The notes beneath the pieces were generated by a model. It worked only from the letters and a program-made list of their open reading frames with translations. It had not been told where the DNA came from and searched no databases. Shown here piece by piece: positions 36,261 through 44,400 of a DNA stretch of 64,000 bases (within the stretch, counting starts at the first letter, position 1; each line of letters starts with the position of its first letter). Made by a program: the position numbers and the translations under genes. This stretch comes from Mesobacillus harenae (GTDB taxonomy: Bacteria; Bacillota; Bacilli; Bacillales; Cytobacillaceae), in assembly GCF_013343715.1 (NCBI RefSeq), contig NZ_JABUNR010000002.1, positions 186,001 through 250,000 on the forward strand. The letters run 5' to 3'.

Positions 36261-36645
36261 AAGATTGTATGTATGGATTTAATTCTTTTTGAACAGCTGT
36301 GCTCCACTCTATAAAGGCAGGGTACAGTTGTTCATGGATAAATTGCTGCTTTGCCCATTCAGTGGCGACCATGCTGTGCAGACGTTCTGACAGCTTGGCG
36401 ACCTCTTCAAATTCAGCCAGGACATTTAATACAGCTGGCTTATCCCTAAAGTAATAGCCTAAGAGAAAATGAGTTTCCATGATTTGTGAGAAAGCCTTAA
36501 AGGTATCTTTCACCAGCTCTTCTGAACCGGTTAAATCATGGGCCTCATAACCCTCAGAGATGAATTCAAACGCTTCCTCTACAGTATGTAAAATTTGCAT
36601 GTACTTCTTGATTAGTTCAAATGTTTCCTCTTTTAAAGTGAACAC
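36259..36645 (-). CDS. flagellar-operon protein of unknown function
   Basis: This 128-residue, probably all-helical, soluble, acidic protein was not recognised. It begins MFTLKEETFELIKKYMQILH and has no membrane segment or signal. It follows fliT by 8 bases and ends at the operon terminator, so it is co-expressed with the filament cap and chaperone genes. B. subtilis has no gene in this position. A second secretion chaperone or flagellar regulator is possible; that is context only. Confidence 0.75.
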   Translation of the reverse strand: MFTLKEETFELIKKYMQILHTVEEAFEFISEGYEAHDLTGSEELVKDTFKAFSQIMETHFLLGYYFRDKPAVLNVLAEFEEVAKLSERLHSMVATEWAKQQFIHEQLYPAFIEWSTAVQKELNPYIQS

Positions 36646-36653
36646 TCTTTCAC

Positions 36654-36995
36654 CTATTTTCGCTTGTCATAAAACATCCCGTCAACCGACACATTTTCAT
36701 AAGGATTGGTGTATTTAAGGTTCGATTCCTTTTTATTGCTTAAATCCTTCATATCCTTTTGAATCAAAAGCTTTTCCCTTGATAGCAAGCCGGTTAACTG
36801 GCGGTTTAGGTCAATCAATGATTTTCCGAGCGCTTTTTCATCGTCAGAATAGGGAGGAACGATTCTGACCATCGCTTGCTCCCGCTGCTCCAAAAGCGCC
36901 TCTACTTGAAGAATTTTTTCATCGCGGTCCGTTTTCATTTGAAGCAGATCGATTAATTCGGTTGTTAGCTGATGAAATTCACGGACAGCGCTCAT
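36654..36995 (-). CDS. fliT: flagellar chaperone FliT
   Basis: This 113-residue helical protein has the length and position of B. subtilis FliT, the chaperone of the cap protein FliD. It is rich in charged residues and ends TNPYENVSVDGMFYDKRK, with the conserved Tyr/Asp-rich tail. Its ATG overlaps the fliS stop (TAATG). Sequence conservation in this family is low, so context carries much of the call. Confidence 0.85.
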   Translation of the reverse strand: MSAVREFHQLTTELIDLLQMKTDRDEKILQVEALLEQREQAMVRIVPPYSDDEKALGKSLIDLNRQLTGLLSREKLLIQKDMKDLSNKKESNLKYTNPYENVSVDGMFYDKRK

Positions 36996-37396
36996 TAGAC
37001 TCGGCCGCCAAGCTCAAACTGCTTTTTGCGGTTCATCTGGATCACTTGCTTCCACGTATCGCGAAAATCTGTTACGAGCCCCTCAACCTCCTCAAGAATA
37101 GCCACGTCATTTTGAATATTTGCTTCAACCAGGCGGCGGTTGATGTAGTCATATAATGACATCATATCCTTTGAGACGTCAAGGTCCATGTTTAGGGTGA
37201 CCATCAGTTCCTGAATAATGTTCTGTGCCTTTTGGATATTCGTGTTCTTCGTTTCGATCTGCTTTTCACTGATCGCATGCTTGGCGATACTGATAAATTT
37301 CAGGCAGCCGTTATACAGCATCAAAGTTAAATCGCCCGGTGAAGCGGTATTAACTGAGTTTTGCTGATAGCTTTTGTAGGGGTTATTGATTGCCAC
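36995..37396 (-). CDS. fliS: flagellin chaperone FliS
   Basis: This 133-residue four-helix chaperone binds the C-terminus of flagellin before export; in B. subtilis it also helps FliW balance. The hallmark NPYKSYQQNSVNTASPGDLTLMLYNGCLKF is present. The GTG at 37396 is chosen because AAAGGAGTG lies 8 bases upstream and the next upstream start overlaps that site; it gives the same length as B. subtilis FliS. Confidence 0.95.
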   Translation of the reverse strand: MAINNPYKSYQQNSVNTASPGDLTLMLYNGCLKFISIAKHAISEKQIETKNTNIQKAQNIIQELMVTLNMDLDVSKDMMSLYDYINRRLVEANIQNDVAILEEVEGLVTDFRDTWKQVIQMNRKKQFELGGRV

Positions 37397-37458
37397 AAGG
37401 TACACTCCTTTTAAACTGCGTGCTTTCTTTATTTGTTAAAAATGTTCTTCATAAAAGT

Positions 37459-39510
37459 CTACATTGAGAACTGCTGCATTAAATACGATGATTGGCTATT
37501 CGCCTTCTGAATCGCTTTTTCCATCGCTGTAAATTGGCGCCAGTAGCGGTCCTCAACTGTCTTCATCCGATCCTCAAACCTGTTGATCTGCTTATCAACA
37601 TTGGAAAGCTGGCGGCCAAGCATAAACTGCTGGTTGGTGGAAAAAGTATTTCCAGCGCGCTCCTTGAGTTTATTCATTGCTTCATTCGTGGTATCTGTTA
37701 AACGGTGCAGAATTCCCTTTTCCGAATCCGTTGTGCCTGTAGCACGGAATAAATTCTCTACAGATGTCGGATCCTCTTCAATCGCTTTTTTCAGCTTCGC
37801 TTCATCAATTTGAAGCTTCCCGCCTTCCAAATAGTTGGCGGTTGTTTTAATGCCGATACTTGCAAGCTGATTAAACAGCGGATTGACGTCGGCATTTTGG
37901 ACCGGTGCGTAAAAATCAGATCGCATGCCGCTCAGCGCCTGGCTAAGGATTGGGTCTCGGCGCAGCAAGCCGCTTTTCGCCATCTCTTCCCACTTTTCCT
38001 GCTGTTTATCTGACAGGTCCTCACGCTGCTGATCTGTCAGCGGCGAATAAGAACGGTAATATTCCTCAGACGTTTTCTTTGAAATTTTATCGATTAATTC
38101 ATTGTATTTGTCAATGAACCCTTTAATATTATCAAAAACTTTAGTTGTATCATTGCTGACATTAATCGACACAGCGTTCCCGTCTGTAAAGGTTTGCTTT
38201 AGTGTGAAGGTTACGCCGTCCATTGTAAATGTATTCGTGTTTCGTTCCGTCTGTAGCCCGTTGATCGTGAATATAGCATTCTGGCCGCCTGTTTCAGTTG
38301 AGCCTGAAAATTTAAGCAGGTCGGCTGCAAACGTGCCTGTGGCAGAAATTTCGTTTCCTGCTCCAGCTAAAAAGTCACCCGTTTCTTTCCGGGTAAGCGA
38401 AACCTTATCGGAAAAGCTATCATAAAACATTGACACACCTGCATTTGAGCTGTTCACCTTACTGACAACTTGGCTAAGCGATTCTGAAGAGGCCACAAGG
38501 AAGTTTTCACTAACAGCACCCTTCGATGTTTGCGAAGTTATATTAAAAGCTGAATATTGCTGTTTGTAGGTTGCACTAAGCTCAGTGCCAACAGCTTGCG
38601 GTTCGTTAAAAACGACCTTCCCTGTATCAAGATTGATTTTGCCAAGAACAGTGGTCGGATCACCATTTGCAACAAGCTGCGTAAACCCTTCTGCATCAGC
38701 TGCACCGTTCGTAACATACGAGGCTGTTCCAACTTGCAGGCTCAGACTAGCACCCGTTATACCCCCGCCAAGCTGCCATTCACTGGTTTCGGCGGTTAAG
38801 GTGTTTGAGGTCACTTTTTGATCAGTGATATAGTCAACTTTAATACTGGAATCCTTCGCTAAAGCATTACTAAAGGTTAAAGAACCATCAGTTCCAAGGA
38901 GAACCTGGTTACTGGTCAGTGTGGCAGCAGGGTCGGTTACGATCTGGTAGGCTGCACCGTTTACTTTTACTGACATTTTCGATGCTTCTGCAGTGAGGAT
39001 TTGCTCTCCTGCATTAAGACCTAACGAAAAGGTAGTGCTTGTACCATCAGCAGCAATTGTTTTGGATCCAACACTTCCTTCAGACCATGTAAAACCTGAT
39101 GTACTGTCCAGCTTCGCCTGCTGACTGTATAGGGACTTGGATGCATCGATTTTATTTGTTGAATCTGCCGAAATCCCTTCGTTGGTAATTCTTGTTGCTG
39201 CACTTGCGAGCTGATCAACTCGGCTGATTGAGTAAGATGACTGAGAAGCAGCACTGCTGGCTGTTGCCGTAACACGATCCGTGTTCGTTGAACTTGTAGT
39301 TCGCGCCCGGTAGGCAGTGGATAATTTCATGTTCGTCAGTTCCTGCCTGAAGTTTAACAACATGCTGTTCATGGAGCGGTAATCATCCCGCTGCCATTCA
39401 ATCACTTGTCTTTTCTGTTTTAATTTATCCAGTGGCATCCTTTGTGCCTTCATTAATTCGCCAACGATTGAATCAATATCCATTCCGCTGGCCAGTCCGC
39501 CGATTCTCAT
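37459..39510 (-). CDS. fliD: flagellar filament cap protein FliD (enlarged)
   Basis: This 683-residue cap protein directs flagellin assembly. The conserved N-terminus (MRIGGLASGMDIDSIVGELM) and C-terminal coiled region (LKERAGNTFSTNQQFMLGRQ ... SSYLMQQFSM) flank a variable central domain. B. subtilis FliD is about 500 residues; the ~180 extra residues are Thr/Ser/Ala-rich beta domains exposed at the filament tip. Co-transcribed behind flaG with 12 bases between. Confidence 0.95.
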   Translation of the reverse strand: MRIGGLASGMDIDSIVGELMKAQRMPLDKLKQKRQVIEWQRDDYRSMNSMLLNFRQELTNMKLSTAYRARTTSSTNTDRVTATASSAASQSSYSISRVDQLASAATRITNEGISADSTNKIDASKSLYSQQAKLDSTSGFTWSEGSVGSKTIAADGTSTTFSLGLNAGEQILTAEASKMSVKVNGAAYQIVTDPAATLTSNQVLLGTDGSLTFSNALAKDSSIKVDYITDQKVTSNTLTAETSEWQLGGGITGASLSLQVGTASYVTNGAADAEGFTQLVANGDPTTVLGKINLDTGKVVFNEPQAVGTELSATYKQQYSAFNITSQTSKGAVSENFLVASSESLSQVVSKVNSSNAGVSMFYDSFSDKVSLTRKETGDFLAGAGNEISATGTFAADLLKFSGSTETGGQNAIFTINGLQTERNTNTFTMDGVTFTLKQTFTDGNAVSINVSNDTTKVFDNIKGFIDKYNELIDKISKKTSEEYYRSYSPLTDQQREDLSDKQQEKWEEMAKSGLLRRDPILSQALSGMRSDFYAPVQNADVNPLFNQLASIGIKTTANYLEGGKLQIDEAKLKKAIEEDPTSVENLFRATGTTDSEKGILHRLTDTTNEAMNKLKERAGNTFSTNQQFMLGRQLSNVDKQINRFEDRMKTVEDRYWRQFTAMEKAIQKANSQSSYLMQQFSM

Positions 39511-39522
39511 TTATATCACCCT

Positions 39523-39897
39523 TTATATCTTTTTATCGACCATCAGTCCAAGAAACTCCGTCATGGCTGCATATGTATCCAAAAGCTTTTTCGCAGGAAT
39601 TTCCCGTACGACTTCGCTCGTTTTATCATCAATAATCGTTACATAATACTGATTCAGTTTTTCATGAAATTCAAATTTTAGTGAGGTATGGGCCGGTTCC
39701 AAAAACCCGTTCAATCCTTGGATAGCTTCCTCAACCTTCTCTCTTGAAGGGGGAGATTGTTCATTTTCACTAGAAGTAATTGCTTTAATGACTTCCTTTT
39801 CGGCCTTTTGTTGTTTTGGTTGTACTCCATTTGCCCCATCAATGTGTGTGATTCTATGCTGTACGGGGACAGACGCCGTTGACAGACGCTCCATCAT
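39523..39897 (-). CDS. flaG: FlaG family flagellar protein (YvyC)
   Basis: This 124-residue protein has the FlaG domain in its second half (SLKFEFHEKLNQYYVTIIDD ... REIPAKKLLDTYAAMTEFLG) after a disordered Gln/Lys/Glu-rich N-terminus. FlaG influences filament length in some species. The start is ATG-ATG at 39897/39894 behind AGGGGG; the open frame to 39945 is not used. First gene of the flaG-fliD-fliS-fliT operon, under a sigma-D promoter. Confidence 0.88.
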   Translation of the reverse strand: MMERLSTASVPVQHRITHIDGANGVQPKQQKAEKEVIKAITSSENEQSPPSREKVEEAIQGLNGFLEPAHTSLKFEFHEKLNQYYVTIIDDKTSEVVREIPAKKLLDTYAAMTEFLGLMVDKKI

Positions 39898-39935
39898 GAA
39901 TCCCCCTAAATATTTCGAATGATAATCTAATAGTA

Positions 39936-39961
39936 TTATCGGCATGAAAGAAAAGTTTTTA
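39936..39961 (-). promoter_or_regulatory. sigma-D promoter of the flaG-fliD operon
   Basis: On the minus strand TAAA (39961-39958), a 14-base spacer and the perfect -10 GCCGATAA (39943-39936) match the sigma-D consensus (usual spacer 15). It lies ~40 bases before flaG. Confidence 0.8.
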
Positions 39962-40105
39962 AGTTTTATGTTATTAGAGGTTCACTCACAATAAAAAGCC
40001 CCTCTGTCTGTGTAGAGTGACCCGTTCGGTTGAGGGTAATTCGCACCTTCTTTTTTATTGTTTTATTTATTAATGGGTAGACTGGTTTTACAATAAGGAA
40101 ATAGT

Positions 40106-40281
40106 AATGAAATTTATTGAACCAGGAATATCAATGCAGATAAGGTGGATTGGCTTATTTCAAAACGCGCAAGAGTTATTATCTCTTACTATGCTAAATA
40201 TATGGAGTACACAGAAATTGACGTTGTAGATAAACTGCTCCTCAAGCTTTTAATAGATGAAACTTCATTGGAATGGATTTA
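40106..40281 (+). pseudogene. remnant of a small gene, frame broken near 40140
   Basis: Behind AAGGAAATAGTA, ATG 40107 opens KFIEPGISM in one frame. One frame over, from about 40121 to the TAA at 40279-40281, runs a convincing protein-like stretch, ADKVDWLISKRARVIISYYA then KYMEYTEIDVVDKLLLKLLI. Joined, they would make a ~55-60 residue protein with an N-terminal KFIEPG and a helical body. The joint needs a frameshift around 40131-40141. I could not name the family. Too short to be sure; a frame-shifted relic fits best. Confidence 0.45.
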
Positions 40282-40302
40282 AAGATAAACAAAATAACAG
40301 AC

Positions 40303-40345
40303 ACTTAAAAGGAGCTTGGATTAGATTCCAGAGCTCCTTTTAAGT
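40303..40345 (-). terminator. strong hairpin downstream of the Ltp-repeat gene
   Basis: A perfect 14-bp stem ACTTAAAAGGAGCT/AGCTCCTTTTAAGT (40303-40316 with 40332-40345), extended by TGGA/TCCA, lies ~95 bases past the gene's stop. It lacks a clean T-tract outside the stem. Confidence 0.65.
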
Positions 40346-40438
40346 AAAAAATATCTTCTTGAACTAACGCCAACGTTACTTCGCCTTGGTCTCCAAGCGA
40401 ACTAGCAGGGTTAACTCTCAAATTGTTGAAAAGTTTTA

Positions 40439-41218
40439 TTATAGACCTACACTGTCAGCAGCGTAAGTAGCATCATTATTACTAAAACCTTCAAATACTA
40501 ACTGTTCTATTAAGCCACTTTTTGAAAAGGCAGTATAATCTAGGTAATCTTCAGCCATTTTAACTGCTTGTTCTTTCCAATCTACATTGATTTTTTCTAC
40601 TGCATAAGTAGCATCATCATTACTAAAACCTTCAAATACTAACTGTTCTGCTAAGCCACTTTTTGAAAAGGCAGTATAATCTAGGTAATCTTCAGCCATT
40701 ATTACTGCCTGTTGCTGTGACATCGTTTCTGCTTCTTTCTTAGCTTGTTCTTCTGCTTCTTTCTTAGCTTGCTCTTCTGCCTCTTTCTTAGCCTGCTCTT
40801 CTGCCTCTTTCTTAGCTTGCTCTTCTGCCTCTTTCTTGGCTTGCTTTTCTGCTTCTAGCTTAGCTGCCTCTTCTGCTTCTTTCTTAGCTTGCTCTTCTGC
40901 CTCTAGCTTAGCTGCCTCTTCTGCTTCTTTCTTAGCTTGCTCTTCTGCCTCTAGCTTAGCTGCCTCTTCTTCTTTTTCTATTTTATCTTCATTCTCACTC
41001 TCTATTTGTTCGCTGTTAACAGCACTCTCGTTTGTGGGAGGTGTAGTTACTCCAAATAAAATGAAAAATACTACTGTTGCAATACCAAAATACATCGCCA
41101 CATATTTCCTATTTCTTTTGGCTGCTGGAGACCACGATAATACAATATTAGGTTTAATTAAGCCTATAATAAGTGCTAATGTAGATATAAAAAACAATAT
41201 TAAAAATAAATCATCCAT
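40439..41218 (-). CDS. membrane-anchored coiled-coil protein with two Ltp repeats
   Basis: This 259-residue protein has two N-terminal membrane segments (about 4-22 and 39-57) and a highly charged coiled coil (about 75-165) built from repeated EEQAKKEA/EEAAKLEA octads. Two ~45-residue C-terminal repeats follow, each with AEDYLDYTAFSKSGL and EQLVFEGFSN.DATYA. Such repeats are the Ltp (host cell surface-exposed lipoprotein) family, first known from phage-encoded superinfection exclusion and also common in bacterial chromosomes. The ATG at 41218 has GGGGGG 6 bases upstream. Role here unknown; no lipobox is present, so anchoring is by the membrane segments. Confidence 0.8.
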   Translation of the reverse strand: MDDLFLILFFISTLALIIGLIKPNIVLSWSPAAKRNRKYVAMYFGIATVVFFILFGVTTPPTNESAVNSEQIESENEDKIEKEEEAAKLEAEEQAKKEAEEAAKLEAEEQAKKEAEEAAKLEAEKQAKKEAEEQAKKEAEEQAKKEAEEQAKKEAEEQAKKEAETMSQQQAVIMAEDYLDYTAFSKSGLAEQLVFEGFSNDDATYAVEKINVDWKEQAVKMAEDYLDYTAFSKSGLIEQLVFEGFSNNDATYAADSVGL

Positions 41219-41309
41219 CTCTTTCCCCCCTATATTATATAAAAATAACAATACTTCAAATTATAACACCTTTATTATAACATTTATAAGTAAAATATTA
41301 CCAAATTCA

Positions 41310-41342
41310 ACAAGGAAAACAGGCCTTGCGATTTGGCCTGTT
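41310..41342 (-). terminator. terminator of the giant Fn3 protein gene
   Basis: An 8-bp GC-rich stem AACAGGCC/GGCCTGTT (41318-41325 with 41335-41342) is followed by TTTTCCTTG on the minus strand, ~97 bases past the stop. Confidence 0.7.
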
Positions 41343-41438
41343 AATTACCTTGTTAAACAAGGAGTTATTCTGATTGTGAATTACGTTTTTCTCTCTTTAA
41401 ACCGAACGGGTTATCTACGAGGTAGAGAGACAAAGATA

Positions 41439-44400
41439 TTACTTTTTAACTATTACTGTGGTATGTCCAATAACCAGGTATCCGTTAACCAGCGAGCGAA
41501 ATTCAACAGAAACTTCCGGCGCAGCCCAATTGAAATCGGAGCGTTCGAACTTGAACTGGCCTAGCTTCGCCTGATTATAGTAGCCCTTGTTAGTTGCTAA
41601 TGCCTTCACTCCATTTAAAGTCGCTGCATCAAGATTAAGCTGACCAACGTAGTTTTCAGGAACTTCAACGCGGACAGTAAATACACCTTTGTTTCCTTTT
41701 ACTACTTTTGGAGTTACTTCTACAGTTGCTGGAATATAAACTGTAAATTGCTTTTTCACTGATGTAATATTACCGGCGTGATCTTTAGCAATGATGATAA
41801 CTGTGTAATCGCCTGGCTGGTCTAAAGTTAAATTTGAACCTTTATAAATCTCTGTGCCCAGAAGTTCGCCCGGACGTGAGAAGATTACCGTTTCAGAGGC
41901 GATTCCAGACAATTCATCTAATGTCTTGTAATCCAACTGGAGTGTACTGCCCAGTTCGTACAATTCATTAAAGTTTGTAGTGATCACAGGAAGAGTCTTA
42001 TCAATTTTCACCTCATCAGTCTTCGTTTCTTCTTTGTTGCCGGCATGGTCGATTGAGTAATAAGAAATTTCGTTGACTCCCTCTTGATCAACAACAATCG
42101 AAGAGCCTTCCGCAAATTCTGATCCATTGATGGAATAATATGTTTTAGCGATTCCACTATGATCATCAGCGGCCGTTAAAGTTACAGCTACATCTTCATT
42201 AACCCAGACGTCTGGAGCATTAGAAGAAATCACGCCAGCTGTTTTATCAATCATTACTTCAGCCATCTTTGTTGCTTCCTTATTACCTGCCTCATCTACA
42301 GAATAATAATAAACCTTATTGATTCCCTCTTCAGTTACATTGAAGGAAGTTCCTTCGGTAAACTCTGAACCATTGATAGAATAGTAGGTTGCAGTTATTC
42401 CGCTGTGACTGTCTGTTGCAGTTAAAGTGATCGTTACATCTTCGTTGACCCAAACGGCAGGTTCATTCGAAGCAGTTTTTGGAGAAGTTTTATCAATTTT
42501 CACCTCTGCTGTTTTAGCTTCTTCCTGATTGCCCGCTTCATCAACAGTGTAATAAGAGACCTTGTTGATTCCTTCTTCTGTTACAGTGAAGGAAGTTCCG
42601 TCGGTGAACTCTGAACCATTGATAGAATAATAGGTTGCAGCTATTCCGCTGTGCTCGTCCGCTGCAGTCAGAGTGATCGTTACATCCTCACTCACCCAGG
42701 CAGCAGGGAGCTCCGCAGCCGTTTCAGGCGAAGTTTTATCAATCTTTACTTCAACTGTTTTTGCTTCTTCCTTGTTTCCAACCTTATCAACTGAATAGAA
42801 GGAAATCTTATTTACGCCTTCTTCTTTAACCTCGACTTGAGTGCCTTCCACAAATCCGCTGCCATTCAGGGAATAGAATGTCTTATCGACACCTGTTTCA
42901 TCGTCAGTTGCTTTTAGGGTAACAGCCTGACTTTCCTTCACCCAGTCCTTCGGAGCATCTGAAGTCGTTTCAGGTGCAACCTCATCAATGATCAATTTCG
43001 CCAGAACTGTCTCTGATGGATCTGATTCGCCAAAAGAGTTGCTGTAGGAAGTTACATAATAAAGATGGTTGGCGTACGACAAGTTTTTAAACGTATAAGA
43101 CAGGTTGTTAACCTTTTCGGCAACCAGCACTGCCTCTCCGTCAATGATTTCATAAATATTGTAGCCATTTGCATAAGTGACAAAGTCCCACATGATTCTT
43201 GCGCTTGTTTCGCTTAAAAGTGTAAGGCTTGCCTTTGGAGCTTCCATTTCAGGATAGACGATTGTTTCTGAATAACGATTCGAAACAACAGATTCACCAA
43301 ACCGAGTGCTATAGGCTGTTACTTCAAAGGAATGGCTTTCTTCCGTCAAATTATAGACACTGTAGGTTAAAGCTGTACCTTTATAGATCAGGGTCTTTTC
43401 ATCTCCGCCTACCTTGTAGACGCGGTATTCATTTGCCCACGGTACAGACTTCCAAGTCAGCTTGACATTATTCGCATTGAACACAGTGCCCACTATAACC
43501 GGAGCCACCACTTCCGGCCAGGTTAAATTAAATGTTGCCTCACTCGATTCCGGTGATTCACCAAACCGAGTGCTGTAGGAATGGATTTCATACTGATAAT
43601 CCCCTTCCGGCATATTGGTAAATGCAGTTGAAATACTCGTTACCTGCCGCTGAAACACTTTCTCTCCATCAATAATCTGATAGATCTTATAACCTGTAGC
43701 ATAAGTTGATGCGCTCCACCTAAGAACAATATCATTTCCATTTGTAATCGTATTTGTAGGATTGACAGGTGCCTGCATAATCGGATGCACCAGGGTATGA
43801 GTTAGCTTGCTTGCTTCAGGTGATTCACCGAAACGGGAGCTGTAAGAATGAACCTCATACTCATAGTCACCCTCAGGCATATTTGCAAACGTAGTGCCCG
43901 TACCTGTCACCTGCCGCTGAAATACTTTCTCTCCATCAATAATTTGATAGACCTTATAGGCTGTCGCATAGGTTGATACGTTCCATTTCAAGGCAATGTC
44001 ATTTCCGTTATAAATGTTAACCGTCACGTTTTCCGGAGCTTCCATAATTGGATGAACGATTGTAACCGATATTTTACTTCCCTCAGGTGAATCCCCGTAT
44101 CGAACGCTGGAAGAATGGACGATAAAGTCATAATCCCCTTCTGGCAAATTCGAGAAGATGGTGGATGTGCCTGATACAGTCTTCTTTAATATTTTCTCTC
44201 CATCAATAATCTCGTAGATTTTGTAGCCTGATGGATAGCTAACCGCAGTCCATTTAAGTGTTAAGTCATTACCATTTGTGATGGTGTGTGTCAGGCCAGC
44301 AGGTTCTTCTAACTCCGGAAAAACAACCGAAACACTAACTTCAGCACCTTCTACGGACTCGCCAAACCGTGAGCTGACTGAGCGGACTACATAATTATGG

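Noticed and set aside
39991..40055. Terminator-like segment with CCCTC/GAGGG
   Set aside because: Only five pairs around a long loop; the 40303-40345 hairpin is a far better terminator.
40836..41564. 242-codon plus-strand frame opposite the Ltp-repeat gene
   Set aside because: Antisense shadow of the repetitive coiled coil (ACSSASSLAAS... repeats) that runs across two genes and a terminator.
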